Shown here piece after piece: positions 9,733-17,281 of a stretch of DNA of 64,000 nucleotides. Origin of the DNA: Streptomyces violaceorubidus. GTDB lineage: Bacteria; Actinomycetota; Actinomycetes; Streptomycetales; Streptomycetaceae. Positions within the stretch are counted from its first letter, which is position 1; every line of letters begins with the position of its first letter. The notes beneath the pieces were generated by a model, which was given only the letters and a program-made list of their open reading frames with translations, did not search any database and was not told the origin of the DNA. The position numbers and the translations under genes were made by a program. The DNA is taken from positions 114,126 to 178,125 of the forward strand of contig NZ_JODM01000018.1 of assembly GCF_000717995.1 (NCBI RefSeq), given 5' to 3'.

Positions 9733-10000
9733 TGACGTTCTCGACGTAGCGGTGCAGGGCGACGGCGACGGGTGCCTCGCGCAGCCGGGCGTCCTCGATG
9801 GCCCGCTCGACGGCCGTGACGCGGCATGCGTGGATCGCGGCGAGCAGGTCCTCGCGGGAGGCGAAGCGCCGGTAGACGGTGCGCCGGTCCACGCCGGTCT
9901 CGGCGGCGATGCTCGCGATGCTGGCGCCGGGGTCGGCGGCGAGCATGCGCGCTCCGGTGGTCAGAACGGCCTCGAGATTGCGTGCGGCGTCGGCTCTCAT
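9212..10000 (-). CDS. TetR-family transcriptional regulator with aberrant C-terminal tail
   Basis: A 262-residue frame beginning MRADAARNLEAV. The TetR helix-turn-helix is clear at about residues 27-57 (IASIAAETGVDRRTVYRRF). The ligand-binding helical domain extends to about residue 180, the usual size for a regulator of about 190-200 residues. From about residue 196 the frame reads antisense through the lectin repeat, giving a Pro/Arg-rich tail with no family resemblance, so the native stop codon seems to have been lost at the 9415 junction. It is divergent from the aldehyde dehydrogenase at 10152 and may control it through the inverted repeat at 10058-10098. That role is inferred from arrangement only. 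Confidence 0.8.
   Translation of the reverse strand: MRADAARNLEAVLTTGARMLAADPGASIASIAAETGVDRRTVYRRFASREDLLAAIHACRVTAVERAIEDARLREAPVAVALHRYVENVITVNRTWPVDLALMLADAAIRRRRDACVAEVDAFLRRAAEEGLLRRDLPKGWAGPLLPEMVGLAAHRHGHLSPGQAADVVVDTFLHGVGAQSRARREHAPAGPDPCCTRRAAPPYRQPSHRPPPSCTCPAPAASRRPPPSRTGHCPNRTCSTGPPYRSPSHYQPPRRTCHRSH
9425..9456. terminator. Perfect 32-bp palindromic hairpin between convergent genes
   Basis: The arms GGGCCCGGCGGGAGCA and its exact reverse complement meet with no spacer and would fold into a very stable stem. The position between the convergent lectin gene and TetR fits a bidirectional terminator. At present both reading frames run through it, which is abnormal. Confidence 0.75.
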
Positions 10001-10057
10001 CCCTCAAGAGTATCGCTGGTGGGGAAGATGGATAGACATTCAGCGGCATTTATGTGC

Positions 10058-10098
10058 ATCTAACTCAAGCAAGTGCTACATTGAAGTGGCAGTTAGAT
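10058..10098. promoter_or_regulatory. Inverted repeat between tetR and aldehyde dehydrogenase
   Basis: Perfect 8-bp arms ATCTAACT (10058-10065) and AGTTAGAT (10091-10098) are separated by 25 bp. They lie in an AT-richer patch between the divergent starts at 10000 and 10152, a typical place for a TetR operator. The wide spacing could mean two half-sites. Binding by the adjacent TetR is inferred. Confidence 0.45.
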
Positions 10099-10151
10099 AG
10101 AGTCCTGGTCCGAACAGGCTGAGTGCACGGAAGACGGAAGAGAGAAAGCAC

Positions 10152-11594
10152 ATGATCACCTACGACCGGCTTTTCATCGGCGGCTCCTGGGTCGAGCCCA
10201 GCGACGCCGAGCTGCTGGACATCACCTCCCCGCACGACCGGTCGGTGATCGCCCGCGCCGCCCAGGCGCAGCCCGCCGACATCGACCGTGCGGTCGCCGC
10301 GGCCCGGAAGTCCTTCGACGAGGGCGGGTGGCGGCTCACCCCGCCGGCCGAGCGGATCGCGCTGCTGCGCCGGTTCAACGCGCTGCGCGAGGAGAACGCG
10401 GAGAAGATCGCCGCCCTGATCACCCTGGAGAACGGCTCGGCCGGCTGGTTCACCCGCGCCGGCCAGTCCGGCCTCACCCGGCAGGCCAACGCCTACCTGA
10501 AGGCCGCGGAGGAGTTCGGCTGGGAGGAGACCTTCGCCCCGTCGGACCCGGCATCCCCCGTGCGCAGCGTGGTGCGCCGTGAGGCGATCGGTGTGGTGGC
10601 CGCGGTCATCCCGTGGAACTCGCCCTTCTCCTCCGCCACCTCGAAGATCATCCCGGCGCTGGTGGCCGGCAACTCCGTGGTCCTCAAGGTCTCCCCGGAG
10701 AACTCCCCGAGCATGGGCTTCCTCGCCGAGCTGCTGGAGCGGGTGGGCCTGCCCGAGGGCGTCGTCAGCGTCCTGCCCGCCGACCGCGAGACCAGCGAGT
10801 ACCTGGTCGGGCACCCGGGCGTCGACAAGATCGCCTTCACCGGGTCCACCCGCGCCGGCCGCCGCATCGCCTCCCTCGCGGGCGAGCAGCTCAAGCGGGT
10901 CAGCCTGGAGCTGGGCGGCAAGTCCGCCGCGATCATCCTCCCCGACGCCGACATCGACAAGGCCGTCGCGGGCGTCAAGTTCGGCTCCCTGCTGAACAAC
11001 GCCGAGTCCTGCATCGCCCAGACCCGCATCCTCGCCCCGCGCGGCCGGTACCAGGAGGTCGTCGCCGGTCTGAAGGAGCTGATGGAGTCGCTGAAGGTCG
11101 GCGACCCCGACGACCCCGACACCTTCATCGGCCCGATGATCCGCCCCGACCAGCAGCAGCGGGTGATCAACTACATCCGGCTCGGCATCGAGGAGGGCGC
11201 CCGGCTGGTCACCGGCGGCCCGCAGATCCCGGAGGGCCTGGAGAAGGGCAACTACGTCACCCCCACCCTCTTCGCCGACGTCAGCAACTCCATGCGGATC
11301 GCGCAGGAGGAGATCTTCGGCCCGGTCCTGGTCGTCATCGCCTACGACGACGAGGACGACGCGGTCCGCATCGCCAACGACTCCGAGTACGGCCTGTCCG
11401 GCGGCGTCTGGTCCGCCGACGAGGAGCACGCGCTCACCGTCGCCCGCCGCGTGCGCACCGGCACCGTCACGGTCAACGGAGCCCCGATCGCCTTCGACGG
11501 CCCGTTCGGCGGGTTCAAGGCCAGCGGCATCGGCCGCGAGTACGGCGCCGTCGGCCTCGGCACCTACACCGAGTACAAGACGATCACCGTCTGA
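10152..11594 (+). CDS. NAD(P)-dependent aldehyde dehydrogenase
   Basis: A 480-residue cytoplasmic enzyme oxidising an aldehyde to the acid; the substrate is unknown. Full family length with the expected motifs in order: IPWNSPF (catalytic Asn region), ELGGKS with general-base Glu253, and the catalytic cysteine Cys287 in NAESCIAQ. The motif EEIFGPVL and the C-terminal FGGFKASGIGREYG stretch are also present. ATG 10152 follows a GAGAGAAAG purine run. It is divergent from a TetR regulator and ends at a strong hairpin (11619-11651), so it looks monocistronic. The motif set fits the broad betaine/phenylacetaldehyde-type class; anything narrower would be guesswork. Confidence 0.93.
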   Translation: MITYDRLFIGGSWVEPSDAELLDITSPHDRSVIARAAQAQPADIDRAVAAARKSFDEGGWRLTPPAERIALLRRFNALREENAEKIAALITLENGSAGWFTRAGQSGLTRQANAYLKAAEEFGWEETFAPSDPASPVRSVVRREAIGVVAAVIPWNSPFSSATSKIIPALVAGNSVVLKVSPENSPSMGFLAELLERVGLPEGVVSVLPADRETSEYLVGHPGVDKIAFTGSTRAGRRIASLAGEQLKRVSLELGGKSAAIILPDADIDKAVAGVKFGSLLNNAESCIAQTRILAPRGRYQEVVAGLKELMESLKVGDPDDPDTFIGPMIRPDQQQRVINYIRLGIEEGARLVTGGPQIPEGLEKGNYVTPTLFADVSNSMRIAQEEIFGPVLVVIAYDDEDDAVRIANDSEYGLSGGVWSADEEHALTVARRVRTGTVTVNGAPIAFDGPFGGFKASGIGREYGAVGLGTYTEYKTITV

Positions 11595-11618
11595 CCTCGG
11601 GGCCGGGACACCGGTGGG

Positions 11619-11651
11619 CCGGGTCCGCGCCGCAGGTGTGCGCGGACCCGG
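11619..11651. terminator. Hairpin between convergent ALDH and L32 genes
   Basis: A perfect 12-bp stem (CCGGGTCCGCGC with its complement) and a 9-nt loop lie 25 bp after the aldehyde dehydrogenase stop. The L32 gene converges from the other side, so it probably serves both. Confidence 0.8.
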
Positions 11652-11673
11652 CGAGACGTCCGGCGACCGCGGG

Positions 11674-11847
11674 TCAGGACGGCGGCAGTACCTGACGGCC
11701 CTTGTACATCCCGCAGTGGGCGCAGGCGGCGTGGGGCGGGGTCGGCAGCCCGCAGGCCGCGTTGGGGCACTTCACCAGCAGGGGCACGGTCGCCTTCCAG
11801 TGGGCTCGGCGGTGACGTACCCGAGAACGGGACTTCCTGTTCATCAT
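11674..11847 (-). CDS. rpmF: 50S ribosomal protein L32 paralogue (zinc-ribbon form)
   Basis: A 57-residue basic protein with the L32 pattern: basic N-terminus with RVRHRRAHWKATVP, then a zinc ribbon with Cys27, Cys32, Cys42 and Cys45 (C-x4-C and C-x2-C), ending GRQVLPPS. L32 sits in the large ribosomal subunit. The start is one of two adjacent ATG codons (11847 or 11844), preceded by the repeat GGAAACGGAAAC. It stands alone rather than beside the plsX/rnc genes where the housekeeping rpmF is usually found, so it is probably a second copy. Its cysteines are intact, unlike the cysteine-free forms induced by zinc starvation. No convincing Zur box was found upstream. Confidence 0.85.
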   Translation of the reverse strand: MMNRKSRSRVRHRRAHWKATVPLLVKCPNAACGLPTPPHAACAHCGMYKGRQVLPPS

Positions 11848-12495
11848 GGCGGTGTTTCCGTTTCCGTATGACGTGTGGCATCGCTCCGACCGGTGTGGGG
11901 GCACGGCACGGTCCGGCGGACGGGTGCGCACAGACAGGACACACGGGTGTGCGCTGACGTGGTGGGGGTGTGTGCTCGGCGCGGTGAAGGGCCGTGAAGG
12001 TCGGAGCCTTGGAAGAGGGCGAGGTGAGCGCGCTTTCGCCGTGCCGGAGTGCGGGACTTCGGCGGGTACGTCCCAGGGGCCTGGGCCGGACCGGGGGCGG
12101 TGGGCTCAGGCTAGGCTCTGTCGACTTCGATCAGCACGCCGAGGAGGCTAGCAACCGCCGGGGCCGCGGTGCAACGCAGTGCCTCGTCGGCACAGGTGTG
12201 TGTGCACCGGCGCCACCGTCCTCGACGACTACCGGCCGCGATGACGAGAATCAGCCAAAGTCGTTTCCCGGCCGAAGATTTCAGCCACGTAAAAGCGCTT
12301 GTGGACCGACCGGACATGGCCACCGGGACGTGACCCGCTCATGGCCGGAATGCGAACACCGATCACCGGGATGCTGACACCGGGAGCGGGACCTGCGACG
12401 ATCCCGTCGTTTGTGTTCACACCTCCCCTCACCCCCCACCGGGTGCTCCGATGCCGCAGCGTCCGCCACTCCTCGGTTTTCGAGTCAGGAGAGCC
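11848..12495. other. 648-bp gap between L32 and the M4 protease
   Basis: No convincing gene was found here. The minus-strand frame ending at 12111 (C-terminus reading LLGVLIEVDRA) might be a relic of an older gene, but it has no recognisable domain. An AT-richer patch at about 12235-12300 may hold the protease promoter. The ribosome site AGGAG at 12487-12491 belongs to the protease start. Confidence 0.3.
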
Positions 12496-14916
12496 ATGTT
12501 CCCCTTCACCGCCTCACCCCGGCGCGCCCCGCGCGCGGACCGGTCGGCGCCATCGGCAGGACGGACCAGACCCGTCGGCTCCCGCGCTGTGCCCGTCCTG
12601 ACCGCCACCGTCCTGGCGACGGCCCTGAGCGCGCTCACCCTGTCCGCCTCCGCCACCCCCGCCCTCGCCGCGCCGGCCCCCACGCCCGCCCCCGCCCCGC
12701 CGGCCGCCGCGTCCACGCGCCAGGCCGCCGACACCCCCGCGCCCCCGCTCGTCGAGGCCCGCGCCCGGTCCGGCGCCGAGGCGGTCGCCCTGACCTCCGA
12801 CGGACGCCGGCGACTGCTGGCCCGCGCCGACGAGGACCGCGCCGACGTCCGCCGCGCACTGCGCGCCGGTGCCCAGGAGGACCTGGTCGCCGCGGACGTC
12901 CTGAAGGACACCGACGGCACCGTCCATACCCGCTACCGGCGCACCTGGGCCGGGATGCCCGTCGAGGGCGGCGACCTGATCGTGCACGCGGGGGCGACGG
13001 GCGGCCGGAGCATCGACGACTCGCTCGACGCCCCGCTGTCCGTTCCCGCCGTCCACGACGGGTTCGGCGCGGCCCGCGCCAGGAGCCGGGCCCTTGCCGA
13101 GGTCAAGGACCTGCACGTCGCCCGTGCCGCCGCCGGCGCCGCCCGACGCGTCGTCTGGGCCGTGTCCGGTACCCCGCGCCTCGCCTGGGACAACGTTGTC
13201 ACCGGCTCTCGGGCGGACGGCACCCCCAGCCGCCTGCACGTCGTCCTCGACGCGGCGAGCGGCGCCCGCCTCGCCGCCTACGACGAGGTGAACTCCGGCA
13301 CCGGCGACAGCCAGTACAGCGGGACCGTCCGGCTCGGCACCCAACGCGTGGACGGCACCTACCAGTTGGTCGACCCGCAGCACGGCGGCAACAGCGTCCG
13401 GGACGTCACCAACGGCGGCTCGGGCGTGCTGTTCACCGACGCCGACGACCAGTGGGGCGACGGCACCGCCGACAACCCGCAGACCGCCGCCGTCGACGCC
13501 GCCTACGGCGCGGCCACGACCTGGGACTTCTACCACGACCGGTTCGGCCGCAACGGCATAGCGGACGACGGCGTGGGAGCCGTCTCCCGCGTGCACGTGG
13601 CGGGGCTGGCCAACGCCTACTGGCTGGACAGCTGCTTCTGCATGACCTACGGCGACGGCCTGGACAACCGGCACCCGCTCACCGAACTCGACATCGCCGC
13701 CCACGAGATGACCCACGGCGTCACCGCCGCCACCGCCGGCCTGCTGGAGACCGGCGAGTCGGGCGCCCTCAACGAGGCGACCAGCGACATCATGGCCACC
13801 GCCGTGGAGTTCTCCGCCCACGACCACGACGACGTCCCCGACTACACGATCGGCGAACTCGCCGACGTCCGGGGCACCGGCAAGCCCCTGCGCTACATGG
13901 ACCAGCCCTCCAAGGACGCCTCCGAGAAGGGCACCTCGCAGGACTACTGGACTCCCCGGACCCACCTGATCGACCCCCACTTCGGCGCCGGGGTCGCCAA
14001 CCACTTCTTCTACCTCCTCGCCGAGGGCAGCGGGCACAAGAACATCCGCGGCGTGGACTACGACAGCCCCACCTACGACGGCCTCCCCGTCCCCGGCATC
14101 GGCCTGCACCAGGCCACCAACGTCTGGTACCGGGCCCTGACCCACTACATGACCAGCACCACCGACTACGCCGACGCCCGCACCGCCACCCTCCAGGCGG
14201 CCACCGACCTGTTCGGCACCGACAGTGCCGCCTACGAGTCCGTGGCCAACGCCTGGGCGGCCGTCAACGTCGGCCCGCGCTTCGTGAACCACATCGCCAT
14301 CACCTCGCTGTCGACCCGCGACGCGGCCGTCGGCCAGCAGGTCACCCGGACCGTCTCCGCCATCTCCACCCGGCCCGGTCCCGTCACCTACGCCGCGAGC
14401 GGACTGCCGACCGGTCTGGCCATCGACGCGACCACCGGCCTGATCTCCGGCACTCCCAGTGCCGCGGGCACCTTCCCGACGACGATCACCTTCACCAACT
14501 CGGCTGCCGAACAGCGCCGTTACTCCTTCGACTGGACCGTGGTGCAGTCCGGCGGCGACTTCTTCGTCGACCCCGACCGCCACGACTACGCGGCCTGGAA
14601 GAGCGTCGAGACCCCGCTGACGGTCACCGGCCGCACCGGCGCCGCCCCGGCCGGTCTGAAGGTCTCCGTGGACCTCGTGCACACCTTCATCGGCGCCCAG
14701 GTGATCCAGCTCGTCGCCCCGGACGGCACGGTCCTGCTGGTCAAGGACTTCCGCTGGGACACGGGAACGGAGCTGCACGACACGTTCACGGTGGACGCCT
14801 CCGCCGTCGCGGCGAACGGGGTGTGGAAGCTGAGGGTCACCGACTACACGCCGGCCGCGCCCGGCATCGCGCCCAGTGAGGGCGGATACCTGGACCGCTG
14901 GAGCCTGACCTTCTGA
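12496..14916 (+). CDS. Secreted M4 (thermolysin-type) neutral metalloprotease
   Basis: An 806-residue extracellular zinc endopeptidase. ATG 12496 is chosen because AGGAG ends 4 nt before it; an in-frame ATG at 12451 has no such site. Order: signal peptide ending ATPALAAPA (about 1-55), FTP/PepSY-type propeptide (to about 260), M4 catalytic domain with HEMTH (His403, Glu404, His407) and the third zinc ligand Glu427 in NEATSD exactly 19 residues on, a putative Ig-like domain (about 600-680), and a C-terminal P/proprotein-convertase domain (about 690-806). All catalytic residues are present. It stands alone and ends at the hairpin 14936-14972. A role in protein scavenging is the usual one for the family. 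Confidence 0.95.
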   Translation: MFPFTASPRRAPRADRSAPSAGRTRPVGSRAVPVLTATVLATALSALTLSASATPALAAPAPTPAPAPPAAASTRQAADTPAPPLVEARARSGAEAVALTSDGRRRLLARADEDRADVRRALRAGAQEDLVAADVLKDTDGTVHTRYRRTWAGMPVEGGDLIVHAGATGGRSIDDSLDAPLSVPAVHDGFGAARARSRALAEVKDLHVARAAAGAARRVVWAVSGTPRLAWDNVVTGSRADGTPSRLHVVLDAASGARLAAYDEVNSGTGDSQYSGTVRLGTQRVDGTYQLVDPQHGGNSVRDVTNGGSGVLFTDADDQWGDGTADNPQTAAVDAAYGAATTWDFYHDRFGRNGIADDGVGAVSRVHVAGLANAYWLDSCFCMTYGDGLDNRHPLTELDIAAHEMTHGVTAATAGLLETGESGALNEATSDIMATAVEFSAHDHDDVPDYTIGELADVRGTGKPLRYMDQPSKDASEKGTSQDYWTPRTHLIDPHFGAGVANHFFYLLAEGSGHKNIRGVDYDSPTYDGLPVPGIGLHQATNVWYRALTHYMTSTTDYADARTATLQAATDLFGTDSAAYESVANAWAAVNVGPRFVNHIAITSLSTRDAAVGQQVTRTVSAISTRPGPVTYAASGLPTGLAIDATTGLISGTPSAAGTFPTTITFTNSAAEQRRYSFDWTVVQSGGDFFVDPDRHDYAAWKSVETPLTVTGRTGAAPAGLKVSVDLVHTFIGAQVIQLVAPDGTVLLVKDFRWDTGTELHDTFTVDASAVAANGVWKLRVTDYTPAAPGIAPSEGGYLDRWSLTF

Positions 14917-14935
14917 CCCGCCCGGACCGCGCACG

Positions 14936-14972
14936 CGTGTGCCCGCGCCGAGGCTCCCGGTGCGGGCACACG
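14936..14972 (+). terminator. Terminator of the M4 protease gene
   Basis: A perfect 11-bp stem CGTGTGCCCGC / GCGGGCACACG with a 15-nt loop starts 20 bp after the protease stop codon. Confidence 0.75.
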
Positions 14973-15018
14973 TCTGACCGGACCCGTGTGGACGACGACT
15001 TTGGCTGATAGGTGAGGG

Positions 15019-15442
15019 CGGAGAGGGCGGCAGGTGGGCGTCTCCCGGGCGACGTTCTACGCCCACTTCCACGGCCAGTCGGACGTCCTGGTCCGCCTCG
15101 CCGACATCTGCGGGAGTCGCTGCTGGAACCGGCCCGCAACTGGGACCCGGGCACGGGGGACGACGGAGCCGGCCGTCAGCGACTTCTGCACCGCCGACCT
15201 CGAAGGGTTCGACGCGGTGGTGCGCAGGGCCCTGCGGTCCAGGCGGGCCGCGGGCGCGATGCCTGCCTGCCTCGACGTCACCGCCGCGAGCAGGATCATC
15301 GTCCGGGGAGGCAACCAGGCCAACGCCCATCACCTCGGGGTCGACGACGGCAGCGGGACGCCGCCCTCGCCCGCGAACGCGCCGCGATCCGGTGGTAGGG
15401 CGCCTACGGCCGCCCCGACGCTCCGGCTCCCTCCCCGGACCC
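15019..15442 (+). pseudogene. Decayed TetR-family regulator
   Basis: Fragments of a TetR protein lie in more than one frame. One frame gives the end of the helix-turn-helix, RQVGVSRATFYAHFHGQSDVL (split here as RQVGVSRATF and YAHFHGQSDVL). Near 15113 the continuation shifts frame (ESLLEPARNWDPGTGDD). It then returns to the first frame (LDVTAASRIIVRGG) and finally shifts again to DAALARERAAIRW, followed by a TAG stop before GAYGRP. The first helices are missing; an in-frame TGA at 15013 precedes the fragment. At least two frameshifts, an early stop and a missing N-terminus make this a relic rather than a working gene. Confidence 0.75.
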
Positions 15443-15631
15443 GGACGACCGGACCGTCACCCCGGCGTCCGCGACCCTGAGCGTCCGGGCCCGTGTGAAC
15501 GCGCCGGCGCCTTCGGCTCGTGGAGGGAGTATGCGGGAAGCGGCGACCGCTCGGCCGGGCCCCAGGCTCCCCTCGGTGCGGGTCAGGCGGACTCGCGCGC
15601 CCACACGTAGGTCCAGTAGCAGAGGTGACGG

Positions 15632-16711
15632 ATGGCAGACACGGTGATGTCCACGGGCTCCAGGGTGCACGGCACCGCTCCGGCCCCCCTGTCGGTGCTC
15701 GACCTGTCGGTGGTGGGGGAGAAGACCGACGCCGCCGAGGCCCTGGCGCAGACCGCCGCCGTCGCACAGGAGGCGGAGCGCCGGGGATACCGGCGGTTCT
15801 GGGTCGCGGAGCACCACAGCTTCCCGTCGTCGGCCAGTCCGGCCCCGGCGGTGCTGCTCGCCCATCTCGCCGGGCTCACCAGCCGGATCCGGCTCGGTTC
15901 GGGCGGCGTCATGCTGAGCAACCACGCGCCCCTGGTGGTCGCCGAGCAGTTCGGACTGCTCGACACCCTGTACCCCGGCCGCATCGACCTCGGCATGGGC
16001 CGCAAGCCCGGCGGTCTGACCACGATCGCCCAGGCGCTGCGCCGGGCGGCCGAGGACCCCGGGCCGGAGGCGTTCGAGGAGCAGGTGAGGGAGGTACTGG
16101 GCTTCCTGGGGGAGGCCGGGGACGGCTTCCCCGACGGCCACCCCTACCGCCGCGACCACGTGTACGTGGTGCCCGCCGCGTCCGGCCTGCCGGTGTGGAT
16201 GCTCGGGTCCGGTACGACGGGGGCCAGGGTGGCCGCGCGGCTCGGTCTGCCGTTCGTCGCCGCCCACCACATCAACGCGGCGCAGGTCCCCGAGGCGGTC
16301 TCGGTCTACCGCGAGGAGTTCCGCCCCTCCGAGAGGCTGCGCGAGCCGTACCTGATGGTCTCCGTCAACGTCGTCTGCGCCGACACGGAGGCCGAGGCCC
16401 TGGCCCAGGCCCGGTCGCGTCCGCTGATGCTGACCCTCGCCCGGCAGGGCAGGCAGTCCCCGTTGCCCTCCCCCGAGACGGCGGCGCTCTACCCGTACAC
16501 CGAGGAGGAGCGCCGGATTGCCGAGTTGCTGCTGGAGTCCGCGGTCCACGGCACGCCCGACCGGGTGCGGGACGGGCTGACGCGGTTGCAGGCGAGCACC
16601 GGGGCCGACGAGTTGATGCTCGTGTCGATGATCCACGACTTCCCGGTCCGCATGCGCTCCCTCGCGCTGGTGGCGGACGAGTTCGCCCTGGACGGCGAGC
16701 TGGGCGACTGA
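15632..16711 (+). CDS. LLM-class flavin-dependent oxidoreductase (luciferase-like monooxygenase)
   Basis: A 359-residue cytoplasmic protein of the bacterial luciferase-like TIM-barrel family, expected to use reduced FMN and oxygen. The N-terminal pattern LSVLDLSVVGE, the FWVAEHH motif, and the LGSGGVMLSNHAPLVVAEQF and YPGRIDLGMGR stretches match the MsnO8-type subgroup. ATG 15632 follows AGAGGTGA. It is full length and ends at a strong shared hairpin. The substrate is unknown; neighbours give no clue because a TetR relic is upstream and a small secreted protein is convergent. Confidence 0.9.
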   Translation: MADTVMSTGSRVHGTAPAPLSVLDLSVVGEKTDAAEALAQTAAVAQEAERRGYRRFWVAEHHSFPSSASPAPAVLLAHLAGLTSRIRLGSGGVMLSNHAPLVVAEQFGLLDTLYPGRIDLGMGRKPGGLTTIAQALRRAAEDPGPEAFEEQVREVLGFLGEAGDGFPDGHPYRRDHVYVVPAASGLPVWMLGSGTTGARVAARLGLPFVAAHHINAAQVPEAVSVYREEFRPSERLREPYLMVSVNVVCADTEAEALAQARSRPLMLTLARQGRQSPLPSPETAALYPYTEEERRIAELLLESAVHGTPDRVRDGLTRLQASTGADELMLVSMIHDFPVRMRSLALVADEFALDGELGD

Positions 16712-16721
16712 CCTCGCCGAA

Positions 16722-16759
16722 GTGGCCCGGCCGGGGACGCCTGTCCCCGGCCGGGCCAC
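16722..16759. terminator. Bidirectional terminator hairpin
   Basis: A perfect 17-bp stem (GTGGCCCGGCCGGGGAC with its complement) and a GCCT loop lie between the convergent monooxygenase and the small secreted protein gene. Confidence 0.85.
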
Positions 16760-16784
16760 GGCCGTCAGTGCTCCGGCCGACGGG

Positions 16785-17141
16785 TCAGGCGGGAACCACG
16801 CGGTAGCTCAGTGCCGGGACCGGGAGGTCCGACTGCGCCAGCGAGCCGCTGGCCCACGCCGAGCCGGTGCAGCCGGCGCCGCTGTACACCACGACGGACG
16901 CCGACCCGTTGGCGACCTGGATCGACTTGGCCGACTGGGACAGGGTGTGGCAGGTGCCGTAGTCACCGAGGTCGACCTCGGTGACGGCACCCGTACCGCC
17001 GGTGCCCGAGTAGAGGTAAGCGCCCTCTTGCAGCACAGGCCAGTCGCCGGCGCTCGCCGTCCCCGCGCCGAGGCCGGTCAGGGCCGCGGCGGCGGTCGCG
17101 ACGACGGCTGCGGTGCGGAACTTCGTCTTGGGGGAGAACAT
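16785..17141 (-). CDS. Small secreted protein, possibly beta/gamma-crystallin-like
   Basis: A 118-residue protein. ATG 17141 is preferred over an in-frame GTG at 17150 because an AAAGGG site lies at suitable distance. A signal peptide (about 1-32) ends in AGTASAG. The mature part of about 85 residues is rich in Gly, Ser and Tyr and has two related stretches, AYLYSGTGGTG and VVVYSGAGCTG, suggesting a duplicated Greek-key or beta-sandwich unit. Two cysteines (in YGTCHTL and GAGCTGS) could form one disulfide. It resembles the many small secreted actinobacterial beta proteins; function unknown. Confidence 0.75.
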   Translation of the reverse strand: MFSPKTKFRTAAVVATAAAALTGLGAGTASAGDWPVLQEGAYLYSGTGGTGAVTEVDLGDYGTCHTLSQSAKSIQVANGSASVVVYSGAGCTGSAWASGSLAQSDLPVPALSYRVVPA

Positions 17142-17281
17142 ACGACCCACCCTTTCTCGGATGCGCCGCCGCCCGGGGGAGGCGGCGGCGCGACTGGTTC
17201 GATCGTGTGTGGCCGGCCGCTCAAGATTCTTGCACCTTCAACCATGTTGGGGAAGAGCGGAACCGGCCACCGACACACGTG

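Noticed and set aside
12111..12323. A minus-strand frame ending LLGVLIEVDRA as a transposase remnant.
   Set aside because: No catalytic motif, terminal repeats or target duplication could be seen.
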